A stretch of DNA of 64,000 bases, from positions 32,131,249-32,195,248 of the forward strand of contig OZ038423.1 in the NCBI GenBank assembly GCA_964036155.1. Reading direction: 5' to 3'. Below the pieces are notes generated by a model. It was not told the DNA's origin and did no database searches. It saw nothing but the letters and a program-made list of their open reading frames with translations. Shown here piece after piece: positions 1 through 13,100 of the stretch (position 1 is the stretch's first letter; every line of letters begins with the position of its first letter). A program made the translations under genes and the position numbers. Origin of the DNA: Diploscapter coronatus (Eukaryota > Nematoda > Chromadorea > Rhabditida > Rhabditidae).

Positions 1-356
1 AAACAAAAAATTGAATTTTCTGGTAATGACATTGTCGCAAATGATGGAGAGTAAATGACAGAATCAGGGCTGTTGGAAGTTCCAAAAATGGGGCTTTCCT
101 ACCAATTTTGAACATGATCCGTTGTACACACATTGTCTACGTTCTTTTCCAAGTTCTTTAAAATTTTGCACGATAAATAAAGTTATTTTTCCTTCTAGAA
201 TTAGAATAGAATTTTGTTATGATCGATTGCTTGAACGGCTTTATGTTGTGATATGATTCATTTTGTAATTAGTCGCTTCATTATTTCAGTGTTAGTTTCA
301 AACCTCCACTTCAAAATCCACCCACCTAACCTCTACAGTTTCCAGGCTGCAGCAGA
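1..356. other. intergenic left edge
   Basis: No coding exon is visible. An AATAAA at 176-181 could be the poly(A) signal of a plus-strand gene lying to the left. A good 3' splice acceptor (TTTCCAG, ending at 345) lies 11 bases before the first start codon, so the next gene begins with either a 5' UTR intron or a spliced-leader acceptor. Confidence 0.5.
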
Positions 357-2076
357 ATGAAGAACAAATCGAAGTCAAAGTCTAAATCGCCTTTGGGCAA
401 CAAGACGAGCGACGCGAAGTCGGGGAAAAGCCGACCTCCCACGAGCAAGAGCAAGAACAGTCGGTCGGCGTCGCAGAAGAATGCCACAAAGAGCAGCAGC
501 AACAAGTTCGATAGGGTACCTCCTTGTAGGTTCTTCTATTGTTGGATGATGATCAACTCAATCAAGTTTCATAGTTGTTATCCCTTTGGAAAAGTCATGA
601 AACTTTACGGGATTTTTCTAGACTTTCTCTTTTGATCGATCATTCAAATCATACCTTGTTGTGATTTTATTATTTGCATCTATTATTGTTTCCAGCTCCA
701 AACGCAGTTTCGAGCTACACTCTGGCCGACAAACTGGCGGAAGAGCGAGACTCGTTCAGCTCCAACAGCGGGCCGGATTGGGATGTGACGCAGTGGGAAT
801 TCACGCGATTCGCAGACGACGTCAACAAGGGTTCCAAGGATGAGAATGACGAAGATCTGAGCATCGTCAACGACGACAAAGGTCTGCTGGGCGAGGACAG
901 GCAAGTGTATGTGATACGCGGCGAGCATCTGCTCAAACGACCCTACATTCTGCTCGCCCTGCTCGAGGTTGAAACGGTAAGAGTTGTTTCCAAGAAAAAG
1001 ACATAAAAATGTTTTTCTCCTTTGAAGTCAAAACCTACATTTATAAATTCATATTGGAGTAGAATTGTACAAAATTTGTGAAAACTGAAGATTTGCCATA
1101 AAAAATGGAACACATTCCTGAAAACTGAGTTCGTGCATCAATATTCTTGGATGCTCGCCTTCTTTGAATTAACTGAATTTTTGCAGGCGCTGTGCGCAGT
1201 GTCGATCGCAGTGTGGGGTGGCGCGGCGAAGAACCCGACCGCACCGATGACCGTCGCGCTCGTCAACCTCATCATCTGCTTCCTCACTCTCGTTGTGCTC
1301 ATTCTCACCGAGGTACACTCATTTTTCCTTACTACTGATGGTTTTACTCAATTTATCTTCCTTTTGCATTCTAATTTTTAACAGTCTCAGAAACGCGATG
1401 CGTGAATTTTTATTTGATCAGTTAAAATTCATCAGATTTTCGTCTGTTGATAATAATAAACGTCTTTGCAGAGTTTTCGTTGGCAAGTGCGAAAAGTCGA
1501 CTGCGGCGATGACAATTGGAAGCACTCGATTCCATCCAGATGGCGTTTTCTCGTGAGCTTTTTCTTCAAATTTGGGACTTTCAAAATTTTTATATTTCAC
1601 TTTGTTTTGAAATAGTTATGAAAATGCATACGAAATTTTGCAAGCTAAACTTTAGCCTTCTGTATTATTATCGGATTTCTTCTCTGCATTTCATAGCCAC
1701 TAAAGCTCGATAAAAAATACAGAAGGTTCCAGATTTTTGCCTGTGGGTGTGAAAGTTTTGAGCTGTTTTCCTTTTCATTGCACTTTTCTTATCGGTTCCC
1801 TGTATTTACAGACGGACAGAAACTACAGGAAAAGCGGGGAAATAAGAAAAAGAACGGTCTATAAATACAGGGGGCTTTTCTTATTTTCTCTATTAGATGT
1901 TCGTCTCACACCTGCTGCGCGTGATCTTCGTGTGCGCGAACATCACGATTATGGCATTGGACAGCGACCCGGACGGGGGTTCGATTGTCGTGCTCGCGAT
2001 GCAGCCGCTCATGCTGCTCCTCTCGCTCGCGCAAATGTATTTCCTTCTCAGACAACACCCCACAAAAGCTATCTAG
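357..2076 (+). CDS. four-span membrane protein of unknown function
   Basis: Model: join(357..525, 696..976, 1187..1312, 1897..2076), 251 aa. All phases agree, but the first donor was chosen (CTT|GTAGG) to keep frame over an earlier GT at 518. The first 55 residues are Lys/Ser-rich and look disordered. A soluble acidic stretch follows, then four hydrophobic segments at roughly residues 140-165, 170-190, 194-213 and 222-244. The C-terminus is short and probably cytosolic. The high GC at third codon positions matches the other genes here. The third intron carries a family A inverted-repeat element. I do not recognise the family. The four-span layout recalls small tetraspan or MARVEL-like proteins, but no diagnostic residues were seen. 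The four-exon structure is fairly secure; the function is unknown. Confidence 0.7.
1798..1872. mobile_element. family A MITE-like inverted repeat
   Basis: Non-coding 75-base palindromic element inside the last intron of the four-span protein gene. It begins CCCTGTATTTACAGACGG and ends with the near-complement (ACGGTCTATAAATACAGGG). The same termini recur near 11335, 22252, 29846 and 55261. Confidence 0.75.
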
Positions 2077-2488
2077 CCGATCAACAATACACTTCCCAGA
2101 AAGTCCATACCACTTTAAATATTTATACACTAATTGCATAAAAAGTGCATGAACTTCCCAAATGCACATGGTGTGTGGACTGCGAGTTTTTCAAGAAGCC
2201 CTACAAAATCAGCCCATGTTCCCAAAAGATACGTACATTAATTGAATGAAGGCTTTATTCGGATTCATTTCATAATTTATTGAAAGGAGATCTATGAGGT
2301 TTTGAGATAAAGGTGGAAAGACGAATTTTGAGATTTTTTCCTATTTTGTCAAGAACGTTGCATTGCACACCTTATCATTTTTACTTTTATTATTATTTGG
2401 ATAAATTTACACAATACGCAATCTCATTGTATGCTAACTTTGCTGTAAAATGATAAAGTGTTGTGCTATCTAAAAACTACTGCCTAAA
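2077..2488. other. convergent intergenic spacer
   Basis: AT-rich spacer between two genes that point toward each other. It should hold both 3' UTRs. No ORF or RNA gene was recognised. Confidence 0.5.
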
Positions 2489-3632
2489 TCACTCTTGGCC
2501 CTTGACATTCGGGTTTGTCTCTAAGTATTCCTTGAAGCAGTACCGGATCTTGTCGAACTGCGACAGACACACGATGTACTTCAGATAGTCTGTCGGCACT
2601 CCTCTCTTCGTTTGGCAGTAAACTACGCAGGCCGGCAGCACCTGAAGGGTGGTGATTCATCGTTAGTTTGGAATTAGTAATTCAATCTCCAACCTGTTGT
2701 CGTTGGCAGCAAGGGGTATGATCTTGGCGAGATGAAGCACAGTCCCACCTAAGTTAGAACATAAATTTCTAATCAAATACGAAGAAATTGAGATCGAGAT
2801 TTTTGAATAGTTTTCGAGAACTAACTGCAGAATTCACTTGAATGCTTACATTTGTCCCACAGTCGGTCCCTTCGAAGCGCATTCAGCCATGAATCCAATC
2901 ACCTAAAATAGGAAAGGCATAATTTTGAAGATCAGCTACTTTTCACTTACCTGATTCGAACTCAACGCGTTGAAATCGCAATACTTCCTTCTGCACTCGG
3001 GATCTGCGTCTTTCAGCGTTCGGCAGCAGGTTCTTAGCTTTTGGTTGGCATTTCTTTGACCGGGAATTCCGTATCTAAATTGATAAAATAGAGTTGATCT
3101 TCAGTATTTCGTCGGTGATATTAGTCTTTGTTAAAGTGATAAATCGGAAAAGGATCCTCAAGCCAATGAAAGAGGACCCCAATTTTAAATTATTTTGTCA
3201 TTAGGAAAAATTGGAGTCCTCTTTCATTGGGTTTGGGAATCCTTGTCCGGAGTTGCCGTTAAAAATTGTCACTTCAATTTCGTTTTTAATAAAACAAAAG
3301 CTGGATTTCACTTTCAAATTGAAGTGAAGCTGAAAAATTGATGATTCTTACATTTCCCTCCATCTCTGTCGAGCAGTTTGTGCCGGTGAGATGTCCGTAT
3401 TCGCTGCTAACTGCGCAGGTTGTTGCCAGTTTTGTTGTTGCTGCCAGTTTTGTTGCTGCCAATTTGGTTGCTGCCAATTTGGTTGCTGCCAATTTGGTTG
3501 TTGCAAATTTTGTTGTGGAATTGCGGGTGATTGCGAATTCCACGCTTGGAAGGGATTCCAATTCCATTGGCTGTCGACGAGTAGAGGCAGGAAGGGGAGA
3601 AGGGAGATCGTGAGGAGATAAGATAGTGACAT
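2489..3632 (-). CDS. secreted DB-module protein with NWQQ repeats
   Basis: Model: complement(join(2489..2641, 2694..2748, 2850..2902, 2951..3074, 3352..3632)), about 221 aa, all phases consistent. The N-terminus is a clear signal peptide ([20 protein letters not shown]), so the product is predicted to be secreted. A Gln/Asn/Trp-rich stretch follows, built on repeated WQQPN units (about residues 43-73). The last about 125 residues match the nematode DB module: the motifs WDCASS, DH-PCC, a later C-x3-YC, and Y-x3-CLSQFD-IR-CF are in order. DB-module proteins are nematode-expanded secreted Cys-rich proteins, mostly of unknown role. An AG acceptor lies just upstream of the ATG. Intron 1 holds an inverted-repeat element. 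Confidence 0.85.
3150..3245. repeat. inverted repeat in intron
   Basis: Two imperfect complementary arms (AGCCAATGAAAGAGGACCCC and GGAGTCCTCTTTCATTGGG) face each other within the first intron of the DB-module gene. This would fold into a long hairpin and looks MITE-like. No second copy was seen in the window. Confidence 0.65.
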
Positions 3633-5051
3633 TTGCCTGCTGAATGATGCAATCGGTATAAGAATGGAGATTTGGAAAATTCATACGGTTTGGAGGTAAA
3701 CAAACTTGGTAAAGAACAAGAATTATTAAACTCTTCAAAATAATGGAAACGCGTGACTCATAAGAAATGATCAGAAGAGGTAAGTAAAGGAAAAAATTCA
3801 GAGGTTCGGCTTAATAAAGTGATATCAATCTAAGCCTACTGATTATGAATCATCAACGTCGAAGCGTAAAAACACGTTCGGCATTGATCAATGCCAATGT
3901 CATAGAGTTGACCAAAGTTTCTCTCTTCACAAAGGAAAACAGAATATTTTCCGTGTTTTCAAAAGAATATGGAAGAGATTTGTGAAAATGCCAAAGGGAA
4001 TGGTGGGTGGGCTAATCTCCCGAACCAGAGCCAAGCAAAACGATCAAAGGATTGCAGAAGAAAGAAAGCGAGAAGAAAAGCTTTGAGAAGGAGGAGTGGC
4101 GCTGGAAAGCTGTGAAGAAGTCTATGCCCATGTCTGTGGCAGGTTTGATTTCGATCACAAAGATGGGAAGAAATCGATAGATGCATTATAATATGTGGAT
4201 AATGTGATTGATATACGAGAATTGCGATGCAAATGAAAGAATGATTGGAGGACCGGGAAGAAAGCAGAATAAGGCCTAGAAGAATAAGCAGAGGAAATGC
4301 AAACAACATGAAACGGGCGAGATTGGTATTGTTGAATCGCAATACATTCAAGGAAAAAATCATGCAAGATATTTTTCTGGTGAACCTTACAATATCGAAG
4401 CAACCGAAAACTGATCTTCACATGTTGTGATAATTTGATAACGTCGAAGATAATATAAAGTATTGCAGTTTCACTCTAGTTTTAGCAAACTTCAAATTGA
4501 ATTGAAATGTGATTGTTGAAGTTGAAATATCCATGCTTGCCATTGAACTATTGGATTGCGGTATGAACACATGGTTTTCTAATGATAGAAAAATATAAGA
4601 TCGAGAAGGGAAAAGGGAGAGGAGTTGGCATGCTACAGGCAAACACAGGCAGATCTGAATGAACTGGTTCAGATTCAACTGGAAAACTGGGCGAAAGTGA
4701 CATTCACAATTCGGGCGAAATATATGGTGTCTGGATTCGTAGCAGCGAGAAATGTGCTTTAATGATGCATCCATCGACCTGTTGCATTTCCTGTTCCAGG
4801 TTACTTTCGGCTACATGAAAACATGGAAACTGTAAGGCCTCATGGATAGAAAAATAGGAAACGGTTTATGATTCTATTTGCAGACGATATTTCGCTATGT
4901 CATAATGCGTTGTAATCTCCAGATCGTTTCTACTTTCCAATGTTCATTGATTCAAATGCAATGCATTTATTATGGCACAATGAATGTAAGTAAGGCACTT
5001 GGTCTAGTGAATCTGCGAAATCCCTAACTATCCAATAAAAATCACGATCCG
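3633..5051. other. intergenic, no gene seen
   Basis: Several short open frames exist, but they have AT-rich third positions, no splice structure and no recognisable motifs. Purine-rich tracts on the plus strand (about 4040-4120 and 4240-4300) explain the minus-strand frames. Confidence 0.5.
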
Positions 5052-7334
5052 TCATATTCGTCGGAGTAGTTCGAACTGAAAATTGTAATTCCGTTTTCCA
5101 GGTTTGACATCTGATAGAGGATGTGAACTTCCAAATTTCGTTCAAAAACTTTCTAAATTCTTCAAGAATAGAAGACGAAGACATTTTTCCACAGGCATGA
5201 TCTGTTTAAATAGGCATACCTGTTGCGACACACTCCTGGGCATGGCTTGCGATTCGTCAATTCTGTCTTCGCCTTCGATTTCTTCTTCAATTCTATGCAG
5301 AGGGTATTTATTGCCTTCGACGTCCGACCCGTCAAGAATAATCGCTTCTCCGACTGCAATATTGTGTTTAGAAGTTGACTTTTTTTGTTTTTCGATCTGA
5401 GGTTATAGAATAAGGAAACGACCCTTCGATCTTGCATACTATTCTTTTGGTTGCAATCTTGTATGCTACCTGTAGAATTGATGAGAATCGGTTCGAATAT
5501 GATCGCTCCACTGCCTGCATCGATAGTCTGTGAGCCAGCTGCAGACGAAATCACGTCGCTGTTGATGTAGAAGCTGTCCGACAGAGAAGCTGTCGTGTCT
5601 ACTGGGGAGCCTGTAAAAATATTATTCAGAAATTATATTCCAAGGAGAGTAAATTCAGCTATGAAGAAAAAGAAGAGGCATTGCTTTTTTATTTGACTAT
5701 TTTAGTATTCTTGGATGGTTCATTAAGTTCTAGGCGTCCATATACACATTTGTTGAAGAGAAGATTGAATTTTATTAGGAGGATCTTTATGAATGTCTTT
5801 TAAAATGACCCACCTGTGGAAGGGTCACTGGCAAGGCTATGCGGTTGTTGAGGAGAGAGTCGATGAGTTGACTCGATAGGGGCCGATGGAGGCGAATAGG
5901 TCGGAGCTGGCAACTGAAACCGAACAAGTCATCGCCCATTCTCATAAACTCGAGACATAAGCTGCATAGCTGAATGGGCAACTTGGAGACCTCAAGCCCT
6001 CAACCCATGCGAAATAGGGTGAGGAAGATGGTAGAGAAAACGATTCTTTTCTCACCCTATTTCGCATGGGTTGAGGGCTTGAGGTCTCCAAATAGCCAGC
6101 TGAATGAATGAAGGAAGGAAGGAAGGAAGGATAGCGCAAGCTCTTTGGTCTAGCTGATAGACAGAGAATTCTCGAAATTTTGCACGAATTTACTGCTTTT
6201 ACTCTAACCTGAACTGCGGAGAATCCCGATGATTCTGACTGGAATTTTTCATTCAGAATTAAAAATCGTATTTTTGTAATAAATGGTTGTTTTACTTGAT
6301 ATTCTGGAGGTTGCTGAGGTAGCGTTAGGTTGTAGCCGGAGTGATAGAAATAGAAACCACGAGGTGCGATCCTTCGGTCGGATAATAAGGAAACTGAGGT
6401 CTGGAAATTTAGATACCGAACTTCTAAATACTGTAAGGCATAGGATAGAGGTCCACGGTCTTTTATTTTTCTATATCGGCTTTTAATGACGAAATTCTAT
6501 TATTTAGTGCTTCACGAAAATCCAATCTTACCCTGTCAATAGACAACAACTCCTTAGCATCCTCGTCGTCTTCGGGAATCTCCGGAATTGTCGCACAACT
6601 TCTCGTTCCTCCCTCAAAAGACGTTATCCGACTATCTGGAGTTCCTAATAATGGTGGTCCGAGTGGAGGTCGATCTAAATCAGTTGTGAGATAGGTCAAA
6701 AATTCCCTTACATTTAGCAGATTTGGAAGTATTTAACGGGACAATGAGAGTCCCTGACAAAGGCCTTCTTGGCGGGGGAGGGGAATCAGATGAACTTCGG
6801 ACGATATTTTTGAGAAGTTGGGGCTAAACTTCAACGTTTGGCGACTGATTGAATTTCGATCTACCTGCTGAGTGATTAAAGAATCAGATGCATTAGAAGC
6901 AGACGGGGTTGAAATTAAAGGCGTTAGTGAATCGAATTCATCTAATCGAGCTAGCATTAGAGAGAATAGGCCTTTCTGAAAGGATAGTAGTTTTATATAA
7001 CTTGCTTGAAAGCTATGCTGCTTGCTGGGAAATTTTAGACTCATTTTGATCGAACTTGTTATGCTGGTCAAACGAAGTGACAGTTCGTGTGTTGCAAAAA
7101 TCAGGAGAAAAGACGAGAGGCAGAGGAAATTGCGTATTCGCTCCCTTCCCATTACCTCCCGCTAACTCTCCTTTTTCTGCGCATTGTCGTGACGCGCATT
7201 TCTCGCAAGGCGCTCTTTAGCATACGAACCATCACTTCATTTGGTTGATACAATACCTTGCTGCATAGAACTTCACTTCCCGCATACAGACATCCATCTA
7301 TTTTCTTCCTTCGCATTCTTGTGCAACAGAACAT
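5052..7334 (-). CDS. Pro/Ser-rich protein of unknown function
   Basis: Model: complement(join(5052..5075, 5220..5353, 5470..5610, 5814..5913, 6532..6674, 6712..6823, 6865..6975, 7257..7334)), about 280 aa, with every junction in phase. It starts MFCCTRMRRKK, where Cys next to basic residues could be lipid-modified. The rest is low complexity: Ser/Pro-rich blocks, a PPPPRRPL segment that could bind SH3 or WW domains, and acidic stretches such as EIPEDDEDAKELL and RIEEEIEGEDRID. No transmembrane segment or catalytic motif was seen. The last 8-codon exon (FELLRRI then stop) is the weakest part; an acceptor at about 5207 gives another tail. Introns contain family B and family D elements. Probably a disordered signalling or scaffold protein, by composition only. 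Confidence 0.6.
5985..6089. mobile_element. family B MITE-like inverted repeat
   Basis: Near-perfect arms of about 38 bases, starting GGAGACCTCAAGCCCTCAAC and including GCGAAATAGGGTGAG, around a short loop. It lies in an intron of the Pro/Ser-rich gene. A diverged copy lies near 20970-21085 and a weak one near 18058-18140. Confidence 0.8.
6106..6131. repeat. GAAG microsatellite
   Basis: Short run of GAAT/GAAG tetranucleotides directly beside the family B element, inside an intron. Confidence 0.75.
7066..7248. mobile_element. family D MITE-like inverted repeat
   Basis: Terminal arms GGTCAAACGAAGTGACAG and the complementary end near 7230-7248 flank sequence that is purine-rich on one side and pyrimidine-rich on the other. 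The element lies in the first intron of the Pro/Ser-rich gene. A second copy with the same ends lies at 55990-56138. Confidence 0.7.
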
Positions 7335-10199
7335 GGCTGGACACGAAATCTGAAGGTTGAAAAATTAGAACGTTATTGTTAAACAAAAGAGGGTTTCTGA
7401 ATTTCGTTGGCCTAAACTACGGAAATCCGTGTTTTAGGATGAAAAACACTGAAATCAGAACTCTTATGACAACCCACGATGTTTTAATGGAAGTAAAATT
7501 AGGAAAATTGAGTAGGAAGCATGAAAATCGATGCTTGTTTCTCATGAAACAGAAATGTGAAAGGGTGGTGCTTCATAAGCACCGCGGCACCAGACCAAAT
7601 GAGCCTGCGGGTCATTTCCGAGGCTCGTAGAAATGGAAGGCAAAAACGAGGGCAGTTAATTACAAAATACGAGAACTTATTGGGCTCACTGGGAAAACAT
7701 CAGATGCGAGTATGAATTTTTCGCTAATTAAGGCCTTAGGCATCGCAATTATTGAATTTCCGTTTTTATAGAGGGTAATTCTTTCGTTATCATGAAGATC
7801 GTTCAGATTTTGACTTTTCCTAGAATTAATTTAGTTCTCAAGTGAAGATTATTATTGGGGAAAAGAAATAGTTAATGATTTGAAAAATAAGATGTACTTC
7901 ACTTCATGAAAATGAGTCCGAAAGATGGCTTTTCCATGAAAGAGCCATACCCAAACCAGTCAGTTCGACCCTTTATCCCTTTATCTTCTCTGCTCTCCTT
8001 TGTTTCAGTTTCCAGAGATTCGCCTTTTGCCTTCTCTCCCTCTCATCTCTCATCAATTTGTCGATGGGCATTGATGTGCGTGTGTTTTTTGACTGCCAAC
8101 CGACTGGACGACTCCCCCGAGAAATGCCGCAAAACGCCTTGCAGAAGGCACAAATCGAAGCGCCACCAAATTTGTGCAGGAAAAAGTGAAAATTTGCAAA
8201 ATATACCTTTTTAGAAACTTTTTGATTTTGCAAGATTTATGGTTTACATAACGCACAAACCGAAGCACTATCATATTTATGCAGAAGGTAGGAAGATTTG
8301 TAAAGTTTACTTTTTTTTTGAAAAATGGATGAATTTTACAAAACGTGATCTTTATGAGATCATACGATAGGACTTACCAGAAAGCATATTATTGCAGAAA
8401 CGAGAAAACATAAACTGAGTAAGGTGCCTCTGGATAGTAACAAATCGGATGCCAGATTGTCGATGGAGGTCCATACATTTGCAAAGATAGAATCAATCTG
8501 GTCTGATGAATTGAACGATGCCATTCTTGATCGAGGTTGGTTGGTCGGAATCCTCTATTTTGACGCTAAGTTTCACATCCTTTTGAAAATTTAGGGATAA
8601 AGTGAAGATCAACTTTGAAAAGTGCGAAAGGATGATTGACTTTCGAATAACTTCTACAAATTTTCTAAAAACTGATAAAATGAAGATCATCTTTGTAAGA
8701 ATATGAATGGATGAGAATGAGCTGTTCTCGAATGAAAGAGTTATGAGAATAAAGGTGTTTGTATAAGAAACAGGATTGACTTTAGCGATACTTTTGAAAT
8801 AGGTCTAAAAATGAGATAAGATGAAGATCAGATTTGTAGGGATGAAGTGATGAAGCTGAATTTGTTCAGGATAAAGTGAAGAAGTCAAAGACAAGGAGAA
8901 ATAGAGGAAATGACTTCCGACAGCAGGACTTCGGGACTGCGGAAAGGAGCAGAGAGAAGTAGAGCAGAGGCAGGAGCAAGGGACAAAGACATGTCTGAAT
9001 TACTAATGAGACGCGAATTTGGGGATGAAAGGGGATGAAGCCAGATGATGGAGGATCAAAACTTCTGTAGGTTTAATCCAAAAATTGGTCTTCACCGAAT
9101 TTTCGGGTCTGTCAAGAAGTTCTTGGAATTTGAAATTAGTATTGTCTATTGTATTTCTGTCGATAAGTGTAATGAACGCAATCTTGAAGTCAGATCCATG
9201 CTAATTCTATGGGTTGCGTGTGTTTTTTGCCGTAAGAAGTGAGAAAGAAAAATAGCATTTTTCTTATTTTTATGACTTCTGAAAGCCCTCGTCTAAACTT
9301 CGTGAAGAGCTGGTTGTCAATGTAGACATCGTATGCAACAGAACCTTCGTACCAATCTAAGAATCTTAGAGAATTGCGAACTTTATAATAAAATCCATAG
9401 AGCGCACATTATGAAATCGAAATTTGTGCCTGCCTCAGGAAATAATTTGCCACTGAGATTTCGGATTTGGAGAAATTGAGAAATATGATCGGACGGGGCG
9501 GAATTCTCACGTGCATTGGCATTGGCACTGAATCCTTCCCGTTCCCCCTCCTACCCCACTCCTTCCTCTCCTAGAAATCTAGAAATGTCCACATTTGTCC
9601 ATCCCTCGAGGGGGGCACGAAACAAACCAATTGATGCGGTGATAGAGCATAGGAATTCGAGAGAGAGAAAAGCAAGACAAAAGGCAGGGCTTATGAGAGA
9701 TATCGAGACATTTTAGAAGTTGAGCCCGGACACACAATCGAGTTGGGGAAAGAAGGAATGCCAGTCAATTTGAATGCCCAATGCAGAGCGGAATTGGTAT
9801 TCTGATGGACAAGAGATAAGTAAGCGATTTGAGACAGGCAAATTATTGCAATTCAGGAAAGAAAAGTAAAGAAGAATTTTGGAAAGACACGAAATGAAGC
9901 GCTAATGAAGAAAATAAGGAAAAAACATTTTATTCTGTCGGTTTTCCTTTGATCTTCCGTTATTTTATTCATTTTCTCCTTCATACTGATTTTTTACTTT
10001 CATTTTTCATTTTTGCTACTCTATCTTTCCGAGTTGTCTATGACCTGTCTTCGTTTTTATTCACTCGTTTGTCTTGTTCTTTCTCGCCCTCTGCAGCAGA
10101 CTGACTCTTGCTAAAAGAGCGGTTGACATTTACTCGCTTTTTATCGCGCCATTTTGTGCTTTTTGAATTCGCGATTTAAATTTTTCAGACAGCGTTTCA
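7335..10199. other. divergent intergenic region
   Basis: Spacer of about 2.9 kb between two divergent genes, presumably holding both promoters. Around 8590-8880 a unit resembling ATAA-ATGAAGATCA-TTTG recurs three times at about 90-150 base spacing, a decayed tandem repeat. Around 8130-8300 two related blocks (GCACAAATCGAAGC and GCACAAACCGAAGC) form another old duplication. The stretch 8880-9000 is purine-rich. No gene was supported. Confidence 0.5.
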
Positions 10200-13100
10200 A
10201 TGCCACCGACGCCAAAGAAAGTCAAGAATTCGCCAGGATACAACCCGAAAGATCGAATTAGGAAGCATTTGAAGAGGAAGAGCAGGTCGGTTAGAAAATA
10301 AATCAAATAATTAATGAAGGGAACGAATTTTATAATAAAAAATGACTTCTTGGAATTGTTACCGCCTGATCACCGTCACCAGATAGAGTTATCGTCTTGT
10401 TCTGTTTTTTTCCTTAAGATTTATGCTTCCTAATCCAAATTAACCTTAAATTCAATGACAATAAAAAAGCCTAAAATGGATTTGGAATTTTCGAATGAAT
10501 TGAATTAAAAATTATTTCAGCAGTCGATGCATCGCTCCGGACTTGGAGAACTCGATTTCGCACCCACCCGACTGGGCTACCGCTACCGTCAGTTGTCCTT
10601 CTACTTTCAATGTAGGTTTTATTCTTTCAAAACCAACGATTTTTAAAATGAATTTTTAATTATGGAAATTACAAAAATATGAAAAACCCCTTTTTCATAA
10701 TTCAAAATTTCCCTTTCAGGAAACCCCTTCTTCCGTCGTGAAACGCAGTCGTCTGTCTGGCGAATCATCAGTCTCGTTCGCCCTGGATTTCGATGATTCG
10801 AATGCCTGCGACGGCACTGGGCTGTCCGAGTCCATCCTCTCGCCACTCGTAAACTCATTCCAGTCCACTTCTGCCAGGACTCCTCGTCAAGTCCACAACT
10901 TCAACCGATTCTTCAGTCTCGACATGGTATATGCCAAAACTCGTACATTTTTCAATGATATTTAAAATTTCTAAAAGGATGGCTTCAACTTCATCCCGTT
11001 TCATTTTAGACAATGTGGAAAGTTGAAACTTCACATTCTCATGTTAGAGGAAGAGTACATTTGAAAAGTGAATATTTATGCTAATCTTATACTTTTATTT
11101 ATTTTGAGAGTTCCGATGGCCGTCCCTCGATGCCTCTCGACTTCTCCCATTTCAACGCGTCTAAACTGCAAGAGTCCGAGCAGACGGAGCACGAATCGCT
11201 TCCGAAAGATGCCCGTCTTGGCTGCAAACTGAGAATCGTCTCCAAGACGCCATTTCCCTGCGTTCCTGCCGTGCGATCCGCCACAAGTAGGGCATTTTTA
11301 CCCTTTTATGCTTCATATCCGCCCTCATCTGACCTCCTGTATTTACCAACGGCTGTATTTGTCAGCGATTCTTTTTTTTTATTTCTTATACTCCCCATTC
11401 GTTGACAAATATACAGCCGTTGACGTTGACCAGCCTTTTACAAGCACAGGAATCCCATTCCTTCGTGTGCACCACAACCATTTTCTGCACAATTGTAACG
11501 TGCTTTATTATGCAGAAGTAGTTGTGGAATATAGGAGGAAAAATGTTACATTTCGAAGAAAATCTTGAATTCTAGCCGAAGTTAACATTCACACGAGCGG
11601 TTTGGAGAGGTTCAATGGAATTCAGTTGGCGCTAGGAAACGGCAGAATTCATGAAGTAATGCTTTTTTTCTAAATTAAGTCATTTTCATTAGAATTTCTC
11701 AAAGTTCCATCCCTGCTTCTCTCTTATTCTCACAAAATTTTATCTTCGATTTTTTTAAATTTAAAAATGGTTGATTTTCCATTTTTAGACCTCATCTGAC
11801 CCCCTGACCTACCTCGAAGCGGCATGTGTCTATTTCCAATTCCCGTATTTCCCGTGGCTGTCGATGTTTCCCCGTTGCGAGACGTTCTTGAAGAATTGCC
11901 CTGAACTCGGTCCGAACCTGCTGCCGAACACGGCAACAGATGCAGTCAATAGACAGTGGGTCGGCTGCTTCGAACAGCTCTTCTCTACCTGGAAGAAGGG
12001 CAACAGGAAGGAGTTCTATGTGGCATGCCCCAATTTCACCGTCCTGTTCACCAAAAATGTCGATGAGACAGGTTGTTTTGATTTTTCGAATATTGAAAAA
12101 GCTGATAGTTTTGTAACAACACGATGTTTGTCTGTTACAAATGAATAGCAAGGATATCGCTTTTCCTGTCAACTTACACTTTTATCATTCGTGCTACAAA
12201 ACGTCTTGCTTCTGCATGAAACATCCTATAATCTAAGATAATATTTGAAGGAAAAGTGAATCGATTTCAGAACCAACCGAGGACTCAGCCTCTTGTTTCC
12301 AGACTCGCTGCGGCATGAAGCATTTGGCGATTATGTCGCAGACGACCTCAAGTCTAAGGGAATTTCTCAAAACTGAAGGTTTTTTTTTCTAATTTTTGGT
12401 GCAAGTACTTTTGTCCCAAAGCGATAGGAATGAAAGATAGCGAAGAGAGGAGAACAAACGAGATAGCGTTTAGAACAAAAGTACTTGAATCATTCATTTT
12501 TGTTAAATTTCCAAATTCGCATTTCAGGAGTGGAATTCGAAATTTGTGCGCAGAAGAAGACGAAAAAGCCGCCCACGAATTTTGTCAACTTCAAAGGTCT
12601 GAAAATAATTTCGGACGAAAAAATGAAAATCTGAATTTCAGTGGATGAGAATTCCGTGAGCAACGACACGAACACGTCGGCTCCGCCTGAAGAGAACAAG
12701 GAGAACAACACGAATGAGGAAGAGTTTGTCAGGTAAGATACAAATTTGCATTCTTTTGAGAAATATTAATAGGCAAAATTATATGATCTTCTTCTTAAAT
12801 TTTATAAAGAAAATCTGCAGCATGGAAATTACCAAAAAAAAGAAAATTTCGAAGGTCTTTGATTTGAAGATTGCTTAATGAAAATCTTTCTTTTTTTCCA
12901 AAAAAAAAACGATTTTTCAGCCCGAAAAAGCGCACTGACGACGTCTGGCTGAATGACATAGGCATATCTCCAAATAACGCCGCCAAATTGAAAAAGAAAC
13001 TCTTCAGGTTCTTTTCAAATTTCTTTTTAAGAAGAATACAAAATTCAGAAAGGCCAAAAGTTCTACGACCAGTTTGAAGAAGTTGGACAATGAAGAGAAT

